Shown here: positions 7,378-15,562 of the stretch, one piece after another | Position numbering within the stretch: position 1 is the stretch's first letter | How the letters are laid out: each line of letters starts with the position of its first letter | NCBI GenBank assembly: GCA_003258795.1 | Contig: QHMH01000008.1 | Coordinates: 1 to 64,000 of the forward strand | Length of the DNA: 64,000 nt | Direction of reading: 5' to 3' | Origin: Candidatus Melainabacteria bacterium | Lineage (GTDB): Bacteria; Cyanobacteriota; Vampirovibrionia; Gastranaerophilales; Gastranaerophilaceae | The notes under the pieces: model-generated | Told to the model about the DNA's origin: nothing | Database searches by the model: none | What the model saw: the letters and a program-made list of their open reading frames with translations, nothing else | Position numbers and translations under genes: made by a program

Positions 7378-8499
7378 ATGGATAGGAAAAATATATTAGT
7401 TTCTTTTGGAACAAGGCCAGAAGTAATAAAACTTGCACCGGTTATTTTAGAATTGAGAAAATACCCAGAACTTTATAATGTCATCGTTTGTAACACCGAA
7501 CAGCAAAAAGAATTATCAAACCAAACCTTATCTTACTTTGGGTTGCAAGCTGATATAAAACTTGATTGTATGAGGGAAAATCAATCGCTCGCAGAAGTTC
7601 AGGTAAGAATTTTGTCAAAGCTTGATGAAATCTTTAAAAATAATAAGATTGATGCAACGATTGTGCAGGGAGATACAATGACTGTTTTAACCTCTGCTCT
7701 TGCAAGTTTTTACCATAAAGTTCCAGTGTTTCACGTTGAAGCAGGATTGCGTTCATATAATATATTTGAGCCATTTCCTGAAGAAGTAATGAGGCAAATG
7801 ACAAGTAGAGTTACAAGGTTACACTTTGCTCCAACTGAAAAAAATAAACAAGCTTTATTAAAAGAAAATATTCCAGAAAGTGATATTTTTGTAGTTGGAA
7901 ATACTGTAACTGATGCATTATTCTGTTTGTCAGATGAAACTGTGAAAAATTCTGAAAAGTTTTTTAACTTTGAATTTTCTAAAGATAAACTTGTCTTGGT
8001 AACAGTCCACAGAAGGGAAAATCACGGAGAAAGAATAGATTCTATCTTAAAAGCGATAAAAGACGTTGCGCAAAAATATAAAGATCACACTTTTGTTTTG
8101 CCAGTTCATCCAAATCCAAACGTTAAAAATAAAGTACATTCAGTGTTAGAACATCTTGAAAATGTTCATCTTCTACCACCTTTAGATTATCCAAATTTGG
8201 TTTATCTTATGAAATGTGCAAAACTTATTTTAACTGATTCCGGTGGTATTCAAGAAGAAGCTCCAACTTTTGGATGTCCTACTCTTGTAATGAGGTACGA
8301 AACAGAAAGACAAGAAGGTGTTGAAGCTGGTGTTTCTACCCTTGTTGGGGCTGATTATGAAAAAATCGTGAAATCTTGTGAGGTAATTTTAAATCAGGAT
8401 AAAAATTTAACAAGATTAAAAGTTCAAAATCCATATGGAGATGGTAAATCTGCCCAAAAAATTGAAAAAATAATCAGAGATTATTTTATGGATATGTAA
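7378..8499 (+). CDS. wecB: UDP-N-acetylglucosamine 2-epimerase (non-hydrolysing)
   Basis: This 373-residue enzyme interconverts UDP-GlcNAc and UDP-ManNAc for surface polysaccharide. Recognisable blocks are SFGTRPEVIKLAP at the N-terminus, VQGDTMT, HVEAGLRS, EVMRQMTSR, VTVHRRENHG, PVHPNPN and TDSGGIQEEAP, which include the UDP-binding Glu/Arg and catalytic Asp/Glu/His residues of the family. The start is ATG 7378, five codons inside the longest frame, and the -10 box is 6 nt upstream, so the mRNA is probably leaderless. The last 14 bp overlap the convergent anmK gene. Confidence 0.93.
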   Translation: MDRKNILVSFGTRPEVIKLAPVILELRKYPELYNVIVCNTEQQKELSNQTLSYFGLQADIKLDCMRENQSLAEVQVRILSKLDEIFKNNKIDATIVQGDTMTVLTSALASFYHKVPVFHVEAGLRSYNIFEPFPEEVMRQMTSRVTRLHFAPTEKNKQALLKENIPESDIFVVGNTVTDALFCLSDETVKNSEKFFNFEFSKDKLVLVTVHRRENHGERIDSILKAIKDVAQKYKDHTFVLPVHPNPNVKNKVHSVLEHLENVHLLPPLDYPNLVYLMKCAKLILTDSGGIQEEAPTFGCPTLVMRYETERQEGVEAGVSTLVGADYEKIVKSCEVILNQDKNLTRLKVQNPYGDGKSAQKIEKIIRDYFMDM

Positions 8500-9616
8500 T
8501 TTTCCCGAGAACAGTTCTTTTACTTGCACCTGTACAACATGGCAGATTGTTTGGAATGTTGTAATATGTACAGTAACCTAAGAGTGCAAAAGCGGTTGCT
8601 TCTTTGAAGTTATTTGAAATACCATAATCTTCGTGAGTTTTTATTTGAATGTGTTTTGGAATATACATCCTTAAAAAGTTCTTTATTGCAGGATTGTAAG
8701 CTCCACCGCCTCCTAATATCACTTCATCTGCATCAATTTGAGGGTATACAAATCTTTCATAAGCTTGCGCAATTGTTTTTGCAGTTAATGCAGTCAATGT
8801 AGCTATTATATCAGCTTTATTTTCTGGGGCAGATTTTAATATGTTTTCTATATATTTTGGTGAAAAATACTCTCTGCCGGTAGTTTTAGGAGGCTCAATG
8901 AAGTAATATTCATCATCACATAAAGAATTAAGCCATGATTCACAAACTTTCCCTGATTGTGCAATTTCGCCATTATTGTCATAAGGTAAATCAAAAAATT
9001 TATTACAACAGTAATCAATCATTATATTTCCGCAGCCAGTATCAAAACCAAATGTGTCAAATTTTCTCGAAACAACGGTTACGTTAGAAATCCCTCCAAT
9101 GTTTTGAATTAAAAAGTTTCTCTTAAGTGGCTTAAAAAACTTTTCATCAGCAAAACAAACCAAAGGCGCACCCTGACCGTTGCATGCTATATCAGCTTCT
9201 CTAAAATTTGAGATTGTAATGCATCCAGTTTCTTTAGCGATTACAGAAGACTCTCCAATTTGTAAAGTGCTTTTTCCATTTATCCCACAAATTTTATCAT
9301 CTATTGGATAGTGAAAAACAGTTTGTCCATGAGATGAAATCAAGTCAGGCTTCCCATGTTTTTTTATAAGCACATTTGCGGCATCTGCAAAACATTTTCC
9401 AACGACAAAATTAAAAATACAAACATCTTTTAAAGTTACATCTTCATGGAAGAATTTAAACAATTTCTCTCTAATTTCTTTTGGATATTCATAATTTATT
9501 CCCTCAATAAGCTCGCACGTTAAGTCAGGATACACTTTGCAGTATCCAACATCAATTGAATCGCAAGATGTTCCAGACATCAATCCAATTACTTTTTTTG
9601 CTTCTAATTCTTCCAT
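8486..9616 (-). CDS. anmK: Anhydro-N-acetylmuramic acid kinase
   Basis: This kinase opens and phosphorylates 1,6-anhydro-MurNAc released in peptidoglycan recycling, giving MurNAc-6-P. The 376-residue product begins MEELEAKKVIGLMSGTSCD, the phosphate-binding signature of AnmK. It continues with SHGQTVFH, IGESSVIA, QNIGGISN, FDTGCGNIMID and the late GGGAYN block. The start at 9616 is preferred because TATAAT lies 7 nt before it. A longer frame runs through a terminator hairpin and is rejected. The murQ/nagA partners are not in the window. It is convergent with wecB, with a 14-bp overlap. Confidence 0.93.
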   Translation of the reverse strand: MEELEAKKVIGLMSGTSCDSIDVGYCKVYPDLTCELIEGINYEYPKEIREKLFKFFHEDVTLKDVCIFNFVVGKCFADAANVLIKKHGKPDLISSHGQTVFHYPIDDKICGINGKSTLQIGESSVIAKETGCITISNFREADIACNGQGAPLVCFADEKFFKPLKRNFLIQNIGGISNVTVVSRKFDTFGFDTGCGNIMIDYCCNKFFDLPYDNNGEIAQSGKVCESWLNSLCDDEYYFIEPPKTTGREYFSPKYIENILKSAPENKADIIATLTALTAKTIAQAYERFVYPQIDADEVILGGGGAYNPAIKNFLRMYIPKHIQIKTHEDYGISNNFKEATAFALLGYCTYYNIPNNLPCCTGASKRTVLGKITYP

Positions 9617-9623
9617 AACTCTG

Positions 9624-9629
9624 ATTATA
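9624..9629 (-). promoter_or_regulatory. -10 box 7 nt before anmK ATG (leaderless)
   Basis: On the minus strand TATAAT ends 7 nt before the anmK ATG, with CAGAGTT between and no Shine-Dalgarno sequence in position. The box directly follows the T run of the terminator at 9634-9659. Confidence 0.6.
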
Positions 9630-9633
9630 CAAT

Positions 9634-9659
9634 AAAAAAACGGCAGATAAATCTGCCGT
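9634..9659 (-). terminator. Minus-strand terminator upstream of anmK
   Basis: On the minus strand ACGGCAGA/TCTGCCGT forms an 8-bp stem with a 4-base loop, followed by seven T residues. As no gene ends here, it implies a separate minus-strand transcript from the 9660-9900 region. Confidence 0.75.
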
Positions 9660-9898
9660 AACAATCTCCAATACTTTTCTCCCAAGTATTATGATTTCCG
9701 ATATAATCGGTATTGTCTTTTTCATACAATTATCTTTTTCAAACTTTAATTTTTAAATCCCGAATAGTAAAAATATACTCCAACCCAAGAGTACACGGAA
9801 TAAGTTGCCACCACTCCTTCTTAAATCTTTCAATTTCTCTATGTTGTACTTCCTATGTTTAGTATTCTACAAAACCCCAAATGTCATGACAAGTAACA
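9637..9898 (-). ncRNA. Candidate structured small RNA upstream of anmK
   Basis: The 450-bp gap between anmK and the next gene holds a possible minus-strand transcript. A TATAAT at 9905-9910 would start it near 9898, and the hairpin/T run at 9634-9659 would end it. Between them are further hairpins: CCGAT/ATCGG (about 9698-9710) and ATACTT/AAGTAT (about 9670-9690), enclosed by CAAT/ATTG. A 20- to 25-residue hydrophobic ORF is also possible around 9760-9825, behind AAGAAGGAG, but several frames compete there. It does not match tmRNA, SRP RNA or RNase P RNA as I know them. A 6S-like RNA cannot be excluded. Confidence 0.35.
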
Positions 9899-10004
9899 AA
9901 AACGATTATAATTTTTACAAACTCTGATTTGCTTGACTACCACTATTAAAAAATCAATTTTAACAATCTTAATGAAGAAAATTTAATGAACTTAAGTTAA
10001 AAAA

Positions 10005-10045
10005 GAGCAAATTTTTGATTGACAATCGAAAATTTGCTCGTTTTT
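10005..10045 (-). terminator. Bidirectional terminator
   Basis: A 16-bp stem with one G-T wobble (10005-10020 with 10024-10039) has a 3-base loop and T runs on both sides. On the minus strand it ends the gene at 10068-10430. Confidence 0.75.
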
Positions 10046-10067
10046 TAAAAACGAAGTCATGGGCATT

Positions 10068-10430
10068 TTAAGGATTTATTTTTATGCAGTTATTTAAAAA
10101 GTCGATTGTGCTCATTTTTTCGTCATAAAGATATTTTATAAAACTCAAGTAAGAATAATCGAAGGATGTTATTATATAATTTATTTCAAATCCTTCAGAA
10201 CAGAAAGGCTCGTAATCATAGATTACATAGTTATTGTATTTGCTTTTCCATTCTTTTTTTTCAACTCGAGCATTATTTTCTTCAATAATATCTTCGAGCC
10301 ATGGCACAATATCTCTGTCAACGTTTTTAATCTCAATTTGTCCGTATGAACAATTGGTTTTGCAATTATCTGCCAACATAAATATATGCTCCCTAACTTC
10401 GCTACAATATGATTTTACGTGTAAATGCAC
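10068..10430 (-). CDS. Unknown 120-residue protein
   Basis: I do not recognise this protein. It is acidic, rich in Tyr, Asn and Ile, and soluble. It has no signal peptide and no repeats. Cysteines at 9, 23, 27, 77 and 115 have no clear metal motif. The start at 10430 has AAGG close by and AAGGGG further upstream, so initiation is uncertain. A good terminator follows the stop. The length, the terminator and the lack of a competing frame make it a likely gene. Confidence 0.5.
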   Translation of the reverse strand: MHLHVKSYCSEVREHIFMLADNCKTNCSYGQIEIKNVDRDIVPWLEDIIEENNARVEKKEWKSKYNNYVIYDYEPFCSEGFEINYIITSFDYSYLSFIKYLYDEKMSTIDFLNNCIKINP

Positions 10431-10561
10431 CTTAAAAAATTCCCCTTTCGGATAATAATGTAAAAGTCCTGTCGGATAGTATCAGAAAATTTATAAAAAT
10501 TAAGAAAATCATGAAGATATAAAGATTATGTAAGGAAAACAAGAAATCTAAAAATTTTTTA

Positions 10562-10567
10562 TATAAT
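10562..10567 (+). promoter_or_regulatory. -10 box of the HEAT-like small gene
   Basis: TATAAT lies 38 bp before the ATG, with the AGGAGA ribosome binding site between them. This is an ordinary leadered promoter, in contrast to the leaderless type elsewhere in the window. Confidence 0.5.
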
Positions 10568-10604
10568 CATAATATAGATAGGAATAATCAGGAGATAATA
10601 AAAA

Positions 10605-10889
10605 ATGCAAAATACATTAGATTACTTTTTAACAAAACTTGAAAATGCAGACAATATGGCTAAAAATGAAATCGAAAATTCAATCGTTAAATTCGGTAAC
10701 AAAGCTATTCCGGAACTTGTTGATACATTGCAAGAAGCTCACGGTGTAAAAAGAGGTGTTGTTGCAATGTCTTTAATCAGATTGGGTGAAGATTCAGTTG
10801 AATATTTGAGAAAAGCTGCAGCAAAAAATCACGATTTTGAATGGGTTGCAAAATATCTTATTTCAGAAATCGAAGGTCAAGTTGCATAA
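10605..10889 (+). CDS. Small HEAT-repeat-like protein
   Basis: The 94-residue all-helical protein contains two or three HEAT-like helical pairs. One is VKFGNKAIPELVDTLQ followed by RGVVAMSLIRLGEDSVEYLR, with the typical A/P-L-x-x-x-L spacing. It has no membrane segment. CAGGAGA precedes the ATG and a strong terminator follows, so it is a single-gene unit. HEAT pairs are protein-interaction scaffolds; the partner is unknown. Confidence 0.7.
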   Translation: MQNTLDYFLTKLENADNMAKNEIENSIVKFGNKAIPELVDTLQEAHGVKRGVVAMSLIRLGEDSVEYLRKAAAKNHDFEWVAKYLISEIEGQVA

Positions 10890-10905
10890 GGTATAAAGTT
10901 TAAAT

Positions 10906-10939
10906 AAAAAAAGAGCCTTTTTTAAAAAGGCTCTTTTTT
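10906..10939 (+). terminator. Bidirectional terminator
   Basis: The inverted repeat AAAGAGCCTTTTT/AAAAAGGCTCTTT is flanked by A and T tracts. It serves both the small HEAT gene and the convergent mtnA. Confidence 0.8.
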
Positions 10940-10953
10940 TATTGATTAAAGCT

Positions 10954-12021
10954 TTAAGACTTTTGTTTTTCGAATACTTCTTTTATTGAAGTTTTATAAT
11001 CTGGTCTTAAAATACCGTATTCGGTTATAATTCCAGAAATAAGTTCATGAGGCGTTACGTCAAAGCCAGGGTTGATAATATTAACCCCTTCTGCACAAAT
11101 TCTTTTGCCATTTATATGGGTAACTTCTTCGTGATCTCTTTCTTCTATTTTTATTTCTTCTCCAGATTTAATTCTCACATCAATTGTTGATAGTGGAGCA
11201 GCAATATAAAACGGAATATTGTGATATTTTGCGGCGATAGCAACTGTATAAGTTCCGATTTTATTTGCAGTATCGCCGTTGGCAGCAATTCTATCAGCAC
11301 CAACAACAACCATATCAATCATGCCTTTTTTCATAAAGTATGAACACATTCCATCTGTGATAAGTGTAACTGGAATTTTATCCATAACGAGTTCAAATGT
11401 TGTAATTCTTGCCCCTTGTTGACGAGGTCTTGTCTCATCAGCAAAAACCTGTATAGTGTTGTCATTTGCGTAGGCAGAGCGAACAACCCCTAATGCTGTA
11501 CCATATCCAACTGTTGCTAAAGCTCCAGCATTACAATGTGTTAGTATGGTAGCACCTTTTGGCACAACTTGAGCTCCATAATGTCCTATTTTTTTGTTTA
11601 TTTCTATATCTTCATTCTCAAGTTTTATCCCATTTTCAATCAACTCTTTAATTATTCCTTTTGTATCGGATTTTGAGTTATTGATGATTTCAATTTGCTT
11701 TTCAACTGCCCAGCGAAGGTTTACCGCCGTAGGTCGTGAAGTTACCAAATAGTGAGATTTTTCTATAAGTTTTTTTACAAAATCTTCTCTTGATAAGTTT
11801 TCTTTTTCAATTTCCAATGCAAAAAGACAAACACCATGTGCTCCCGCAATACCTATCGCAGGTGCACCCCTTACAATCATTGTCTTTATTGCATCAAACA
11901 TTTCTTGACCTGTTTTTATATCAACATACTTAAATTCGTATGGAATAATAGTTTGGTCAACCATTCTTGAAACATTATCAACCCATTCAATTGTTTTAAT
12001 ACTTGATTTAAATTCTTCCAT
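10954..12021 (-). CDS. mtnA: Methylthioribose-1-phosphate isomerase
   Basis: The 355-residue protein isomerises S-methyl-5-thioribose-1-phosphate to the ribulose form in methionine salvage. Family marks are IVRGAPAIGIAGAHG, the catalytic cysteine in LTHCNAGALAT, RPRQQGARIT, and the catalytic Asp in VVGADRIAANGDTANKIGT. The ATG at 12021 has AAAGGA 6 nt upstream; an in-frame TTG at 12027 is less likely. It lies 2 bp after the stop of a small membrane-protein gene. No other methionine-salvage gene is present, and related ribose-1,5-bisphosphate or eIF2B-like isomerases remain possible. Confidence 0.88.
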   Translation of the reverse strand: MEEFKSSIKTIEWVDNVSRMVDQTIIPYEFKYVDIKTGQEMFDAIKTMIVRGAPAIGIAGAHGVCLFALEIEKENLSREDFVKKLIEKSHYLVTSRPTAVNLRWAVEKQIEIINNSKSDTKGIIKELIENGIKLENEDIEINKKIGHYGAQVVPKGATILTHCNAGALATVGYGTALGVVRSAYANDNTIQVFADETRPRQQGARITTFELVMDKIPVTLITDGMCSYFMKKGMIDMVVVGADRIAANGDTANKIGTYTVAIAAKYHNIPFYIAAPLSTIDVRIKSGEEIKIEERDHEEVTHINGKRICAEGVNIINPGFDVTPHELISGIITEYGILRPDYKTSIKEVFEKQKS

Positions 12022-12023
12022 TA

Positions 12024-12467
12024 TCAATCCTTTACCTTTTTCAACATTTCATATACATACGCAGTGGTTAGTCCAGAAAACGCATTCATCAAACCGCTTA
12101 ATAATCCTATAAAAAAGAGCATTAGGCAAGAAACGAAAAATCCTGCACTTTTAATAAGTGATGCTATCCAGCCAATATAACCATTTTTAATCCAAATCCC
12201 AAATAACAGTACAAGTGGTGCGAAGACTATAAAAAATGCAACGACAGAAACAACTCCGCAAATAACTCCAGAGATTGCACCGTTTTGAAGTGATACTTCA
12301 TCTATTAAATTTAATTTTTTTAAGTATATAATCACTATTGGAGCTAAGAGCACCATAAGAATAAGTGCAGCAATATTTCTTACAATAGGAATAAGTGCTA
12401 AAAGCCCCAATATTCCACCAAGAAGTGCACTTAATATTGAAAGTTGTTTAATTAGTAGCTTGTTCAT
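12024..12467 (-). CDS. Four-helix membrane protein, unknown function
   Basis: The 147-residue protein has four hydrophobic segments (about 10-26, 29-47, 66-92 and 105-132) joined by short loops. An amphipathic start (MNKLLIKQLSIL) precedes them. It is Gly/Ala/Ile-rich with no charged residues inside the helices, so it is probably a small inner-membrane protein rather than a transporter. Its start overlaps the end of ruvC by 20 bp and mtnA follows after 2 bp, so all three share a transcript. No family was recognised. Confidence 0.65.
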   Translation of the reverse strand: MNKLLIKQLSILSALLGGILGLLALIPIVRNIAALILMVLLAPIVIIYLKKLNLIDEVSLQNGAISGVICGVVSVVAFFIVFAPLVLLFGIWIKNGYIGWIASLIKSAGFFVSCLMLFFIGLLSGLMNAFSGLTTAYVYEMLKKVKD

Positions 12468-12948
12468 ATCTCTCCTCTAAAATATGTTGTCTTGTATGAC
12501 AAATGGCAATTGCAATCGAGTCGATTGTATCATCAAGTTTTGGTAAATTGTCACGCTCAAGTGTTAATTTTACCATTTGTTCAACTTCTTTTTTGTCTGC
12601 TCTACCGTATCCTGTTAAAGTTTGTTTAACTTCAATTGGGGTATATTCAAAAGCAGGAATTTTAAATTTTTCAAGTGTCATCATTATGACGCCTCTTGCT
12701 TCTGCAACTGGAATTATAGTTTTTTGATTTTTAAAGAAAAACAACTTTTCGACAGAGGCAGTGTCCGGTTTATAACGTTCTATAATTGTAGATAAATCAT
12801 TAAAAATTTCTAACAATCTTTTTGAGTCGTCAAGAGATTTATCTGTTTTGATTGCTCCAGAATGTAGCAATTCAAAATTCGTACCATCAAAATCAAGTAC
12901 GCTATAACCTACTATTGCCATTCCTGGGTCTAATCCTAAAATTTTCAT
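12448..12948 (-). CDS. ruvC: Holliday junction resolvase RuvC
   Basis: The 166-residue endonuclease cuts Holliday junctions in the RuvABC complex. Acidic catalytic residues are in place: D7 in GLDPG, E67 in SVEKLFF and the Asp pair in LDDTIDSIAIAI. YGRADKKEV and the final H of AICH are also typical. The start at 12948 has TATAAT 6 nt upstream and no Shine-Dalgarno sequence, so the mRNA is probably leaderless. It heads a three-gene unit with a membrane protein and mtnA. ruvA and ruvB are elsewhere. Confidence 0.94.
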   Translation of the reverse strand: MKILGLDPGMAIVGYSVLDFDGTNFELLHSGAIKTDKSLDDSKRLLEIFNDLSTIIERYKPDTASVEKLFFFKNQKTIIPVAEARGVIMMTLEKFKIPAFEYTPIEVKQTLTGYGRADKKEVEQMVKLTLERDNLPKLDDTIDSIAIAICHTRQHILEERYEQATN

Positions 12949-12954
12949 AAATTT

Positions 12955-12960
12955 ATTATA
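12955..12960 (-). promoter_or_regulatory. -10 box 6 nt before ruvC ATG (leaderless)
   Basis: On the minus strand TATAAT is followed by AAATTT and then the ruvC ATG. No ribosome binding site is present. Confidence 0.6.
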
Positions 12961-13028
12961 TCAATCAAAAAAAATTTTGCCAAAAATTTAATATTTATGT
13001 ATTATTTAAATAAAAAAAGGAGTTTTAT

Positions 13029-13964
13029 ATGAATAAAATATTGGTAACAGGTGGTGCAGGATTTATAGGAAGTCACTTATGTGAAAAACTTGTTTCACAG
13101 GGTAATGAGGTTATTTGTTTGGATAATCTCTTTACTGGAAGTCTTGATAATATAAAAGATTTGATGAAAGAAAAGAATTTTACTTTTGTAGAACACGATA
13201 TTATAGAACCTTATAGGGTAGAAGTTGACCAAATATATAATTTAGCATGTCCTGCAAGTCCACCACATTATCAATATGATCCAGTAAAAACCTTAAAAAC
13301 ATCTGTTTTAGGAATTTTGAATATGTTGGAACTTGCAAAGGCAAATAATGCAAAAATTTTGCAATCTTCTACCAGTGAAGTTTATGGTGATCCAGAAATT
13401 CACCCTCAAACAGAAACTTATTGGGGTCATGTAAATCCAATAGGCATTAGAAGTTGTTACGATGAGGGAAAACGTTGTGCGGAAACTCTTATGTTTGATT
13501 ATTATCGTCAATATAAAACACAGATAAGAATTATAAGAATTTTCAACACATACGGTCCAAAAATGGATAAAAATGATGGTAGAGTTGTTTCAAACTTTAT
13601 TATTCAGGCATTAAAAAATGAAGATATCACGATGTATGGGGATGGATCACAAACAAGATCTTTCTGTTATGTTTCTGATTTGGTAGAAGGAATGGTGAGA
13701 ATGATGAATAATAATCATGACTTCGTTGGACCGGTTAATTTAGGTAATCCTTGTGAAAGAACAATCCTAAATTTTGCAGAAAATATAATAAAAATGACAG
13801 GATCATCTTCAAAAATTAAATTTATGCCTTTGCCAAGTGATGATCCAACAAAAAGAAAACCAAATATAGAACTTGCAAAAAGAGAACTTGATTGGGAGCC
13901 AAAGGTAGATTTTGAGGTTGGAATAAAAAATACTATAAATTATTTTCGTAGTATAATTAACTAA
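13029..13964 (+). CDS. uxs: UDP-glucuronate decarboxylase (UDP-xylose synthase)
   Basis: This 311-residue short-chain dehydrogenase/epimerase-family enzyme decarboxylates UDP-glucuronate to UDP-xylose. The Rossmann motif GGAGFIG is at residues 8-14. The UXS-specific NLACPASPPHYQYDPVKTLK block is present. Catalytic Y144 and K148 lie in SCYDEGKR, and RIFNTYGP follows. AAAAGGAG lies upstream. The next gene, 26 bp downstream, encodes the UDP-glucose dehydrogenase that makes its substrate, so the two form a UDP-Glc to UDP-GlcA to UDP-Xyl pathway for surface glycans. Confidence 0.92.
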   Translation: MNKILVTGGAGFIGSHLCEKLVSQGNEVICLDNLFTGSLDNIKDLMKEKNFTFVEHDIIEPYRVEVDQIYNLACPASPPHYQYDPVKTLKTSVLGILNMLELAKANNAKILQSSTSEVYGDPEIHPQTETYWGHVNPIGIRSCYDEGKRCAETLMFDYYRQYKTQIRIIRIFNTYGPKMDKNDGRVVSNFIIQALKNEDITMYGDGSQTRSFCYVSDLVEGMVRMMNNNHDFVGPVNLGNPCERTILNFAENIIKMTGSSSKIKFMPLPSDDPTKRKPNIELAKRELDWEPKVDFEVGIKNTINYFRSIIN

Positions 13965-13990
13965 AAGTTACTGAAATAAAGGAAAAAGAA

Positions 13991-15292
13991 ATGAAGATTT
14001 GCGTTATAGGAACTGGTTATGTCGGGTTAGTAGCAGGTACTTGTTTTGCAGATATGGGTAATGATGTTATCTGTGTGGACAAGGATGAAGAAAAAATTAA
14101 AAAACTCGAAGACGGTATAATTCCTATATACGAACCAGGGTTGGAAGAGTTAATAGTAAATAACGTAAAAGAAGGAAGACTAACTTTTTCAACAGATCTT
14201 GATTCTTCAGTAAAATCTTCACTTGTTTGTGTGATTGCAGTTGGTACACCGCAAGGATGTGACGGTGTTGCTGATTTGTCTGCTGTTTGGACAGTTGCAG
14301 AACAAATTGCAAAAAGCATAAATGGTTATAAAATCATTGTCGATAAATCTACTGTACCTGTTGGTACTGCAGGCAGGGTTAGAGAAATTGTAAAAAAATA
14401 TACAACTTATGATTTTGACGTAGTTTCAAACCCAGAATTTTTGAAACAAGGTGCGGCAGTAGAAGACTTCTTAAAACCTGACAGAATAATAATAGGGTCT
14501 GATTCAGAAAAAGCAACAGAAGTTATGAAAGAAATATATGCACCATTTATGAAATCCGGAAATCCTGTATTGATTATGGATGTTAAATCTGCAGAAATGT
14601 CAAAGTATGCAGCAAATTCTTTCCTTGCTGTAAAAATTTCATACATAAATGAGATTGCAAATATATGCGAAGCTGTTGGTGCTGACATTGAAATGGTTAG
14701 AAAAGGTCTTTGCTCTGATTCAAGAATCGGTTCAAAATTCTTATATCCAGGGTTAGGTTATGGAGGAAGTTGTTTCCCTAAAGATGTTAAGGCTCTTATC
14801 TCTACCGCAGCTGAAAACGGTTACGATGCAAAAATAATTAAAGCTGCTGATGAAACAAACCAACAACAAAGACAATTGTTTATAAACAAAATTTTGAAAA
14901 AATTTGGTGAAGATTTAACTGGCAAAACATTTGCAGTTTGGGGATTATCTTTTAAACCAAAAACAAATGATTTAAGAGAAGCTCCATCTATCACTATTAT
15001 TAACAAATTGTTATCCTTAGGTGCAAAAGTTCAAGCCTTTGATCCTAAAGCTTTTGACACTGCAAAATTGATTTTTAAGGATACAATTACATATTCAGAT
15101 ACCGCAAAAGATGCTCTAAAAGGAGCAGATGCTTTATTATTGCTTACAGAATGGAATGAATTTAGAAATCCAGACATATCTGTTTTAAAATCATCGATGA
15201 AAACTCCCATTATATTTGACGGGAGAAATCAATACGATAAAAAACAACTAAACCTCGAAAATATAGATTACATCTGTATCGGCAAGGTTTAG
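13991..15292 (+). CDS. ugd: UDP-glucose 6-dehydrogenase
   Basis: The 433-residue enzyme oxidises UDP-glucose to UDP-glucuronate with two NAD+. It has the N-terminal Rossmann motif GTGYVGLV, VDKSTVPVGT, SNPEFLKQG, and catalytic C261 in GYGGSCFPKD. The C-terminal nucleotide-binding domain carries WGLSFKPKTNDLREAPS. AAAGGAAAAAG lies upstream. It is operonic with the UDP-xylose synthase gene. The 3' end faces the tiny gene at 15303-15422. Confidence 0.95.
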   Translation: MKICVIGTGYVGLVAGTCFADMGNDVICVDKDEEKIKKLEDGIIPIYEPGLEELIVNNVKEGRLTFSTDLDSSVKSSLVCVIAVGTPQGCDGVADLSAVWTVAEQIAKSINGYKIIVDKSTVPVGTAGRVREIVKKYTTYDFDVVSNPEFLKQGAAVEDFLKPDRIIIGSDSEKATEVMKEIYAPFMKSGNPVLIMDVKSAEMSKYAANSFLAVKISYINEIANICEAVGADIEMVRKGLCSDSRIGSKFLYPGLGYGGSCFPKDVKALISTAAENGYDAKIIKAADETNQQQRQLFINKILKKFGEDLTGKTFAVWGLSFKPKTNDLREAPSITIINKLLSLGAKVQAFDPKAFDTAKLIFKDTITYSDTAKDALKGADALLLLTEWNEFRNPDISVLKSSMKTPIIFDGRNQYDKKQLNLENIDYICIGKV

Positions 15293-15302
15293 TCGTTAAT
15301 AT

Positions 15303-15422
15303 TTAAGCAATTTCTTTAATTTTAATTTCGTTGATAATACCTTCAAACAAGTCGGAAACCAAACGTGACATTAAATCTGTATCACCTAATTCAATTACAG
15401 AAAGTTTTTCGTCGTTTCTCAT
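15303..15422 (-). CDS. Small 39-residue protein with a strong ribosome binding site
   Basis: A 40-codon frame starts at ATG 15422 with AAGGAG 7 nt upstream and ends at 15303, only 10 bp past the ugd stop. The product begins MRNDEKLSVIELGDTDLMSR and ends in a short charged helix. It is acidic and amphipathic, without signal peptide or cysteines. I do not recognise it. The ribosome binding site and lack of a competing gene support expression. It could be a regulator or a subunit of something larger. Confidence 0.5.
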   Translation of the reverse strand: MRNDEKLSVIELGDTDLMSRLVSDLFEGIINEIKIKEIA

Positions 15423-15562
15423 GTTGCTGCTCCTTAATGTGTTACCTAATCTTCGTAATCATGTTATCGACAACTTTCAAAAAAACTTTAATATTTTTTT
15501 TTAAATTTTAATAAAATGTATTATTTATGTTACAATTTTTAAAAAAAATAAAAGGAGTAGAA

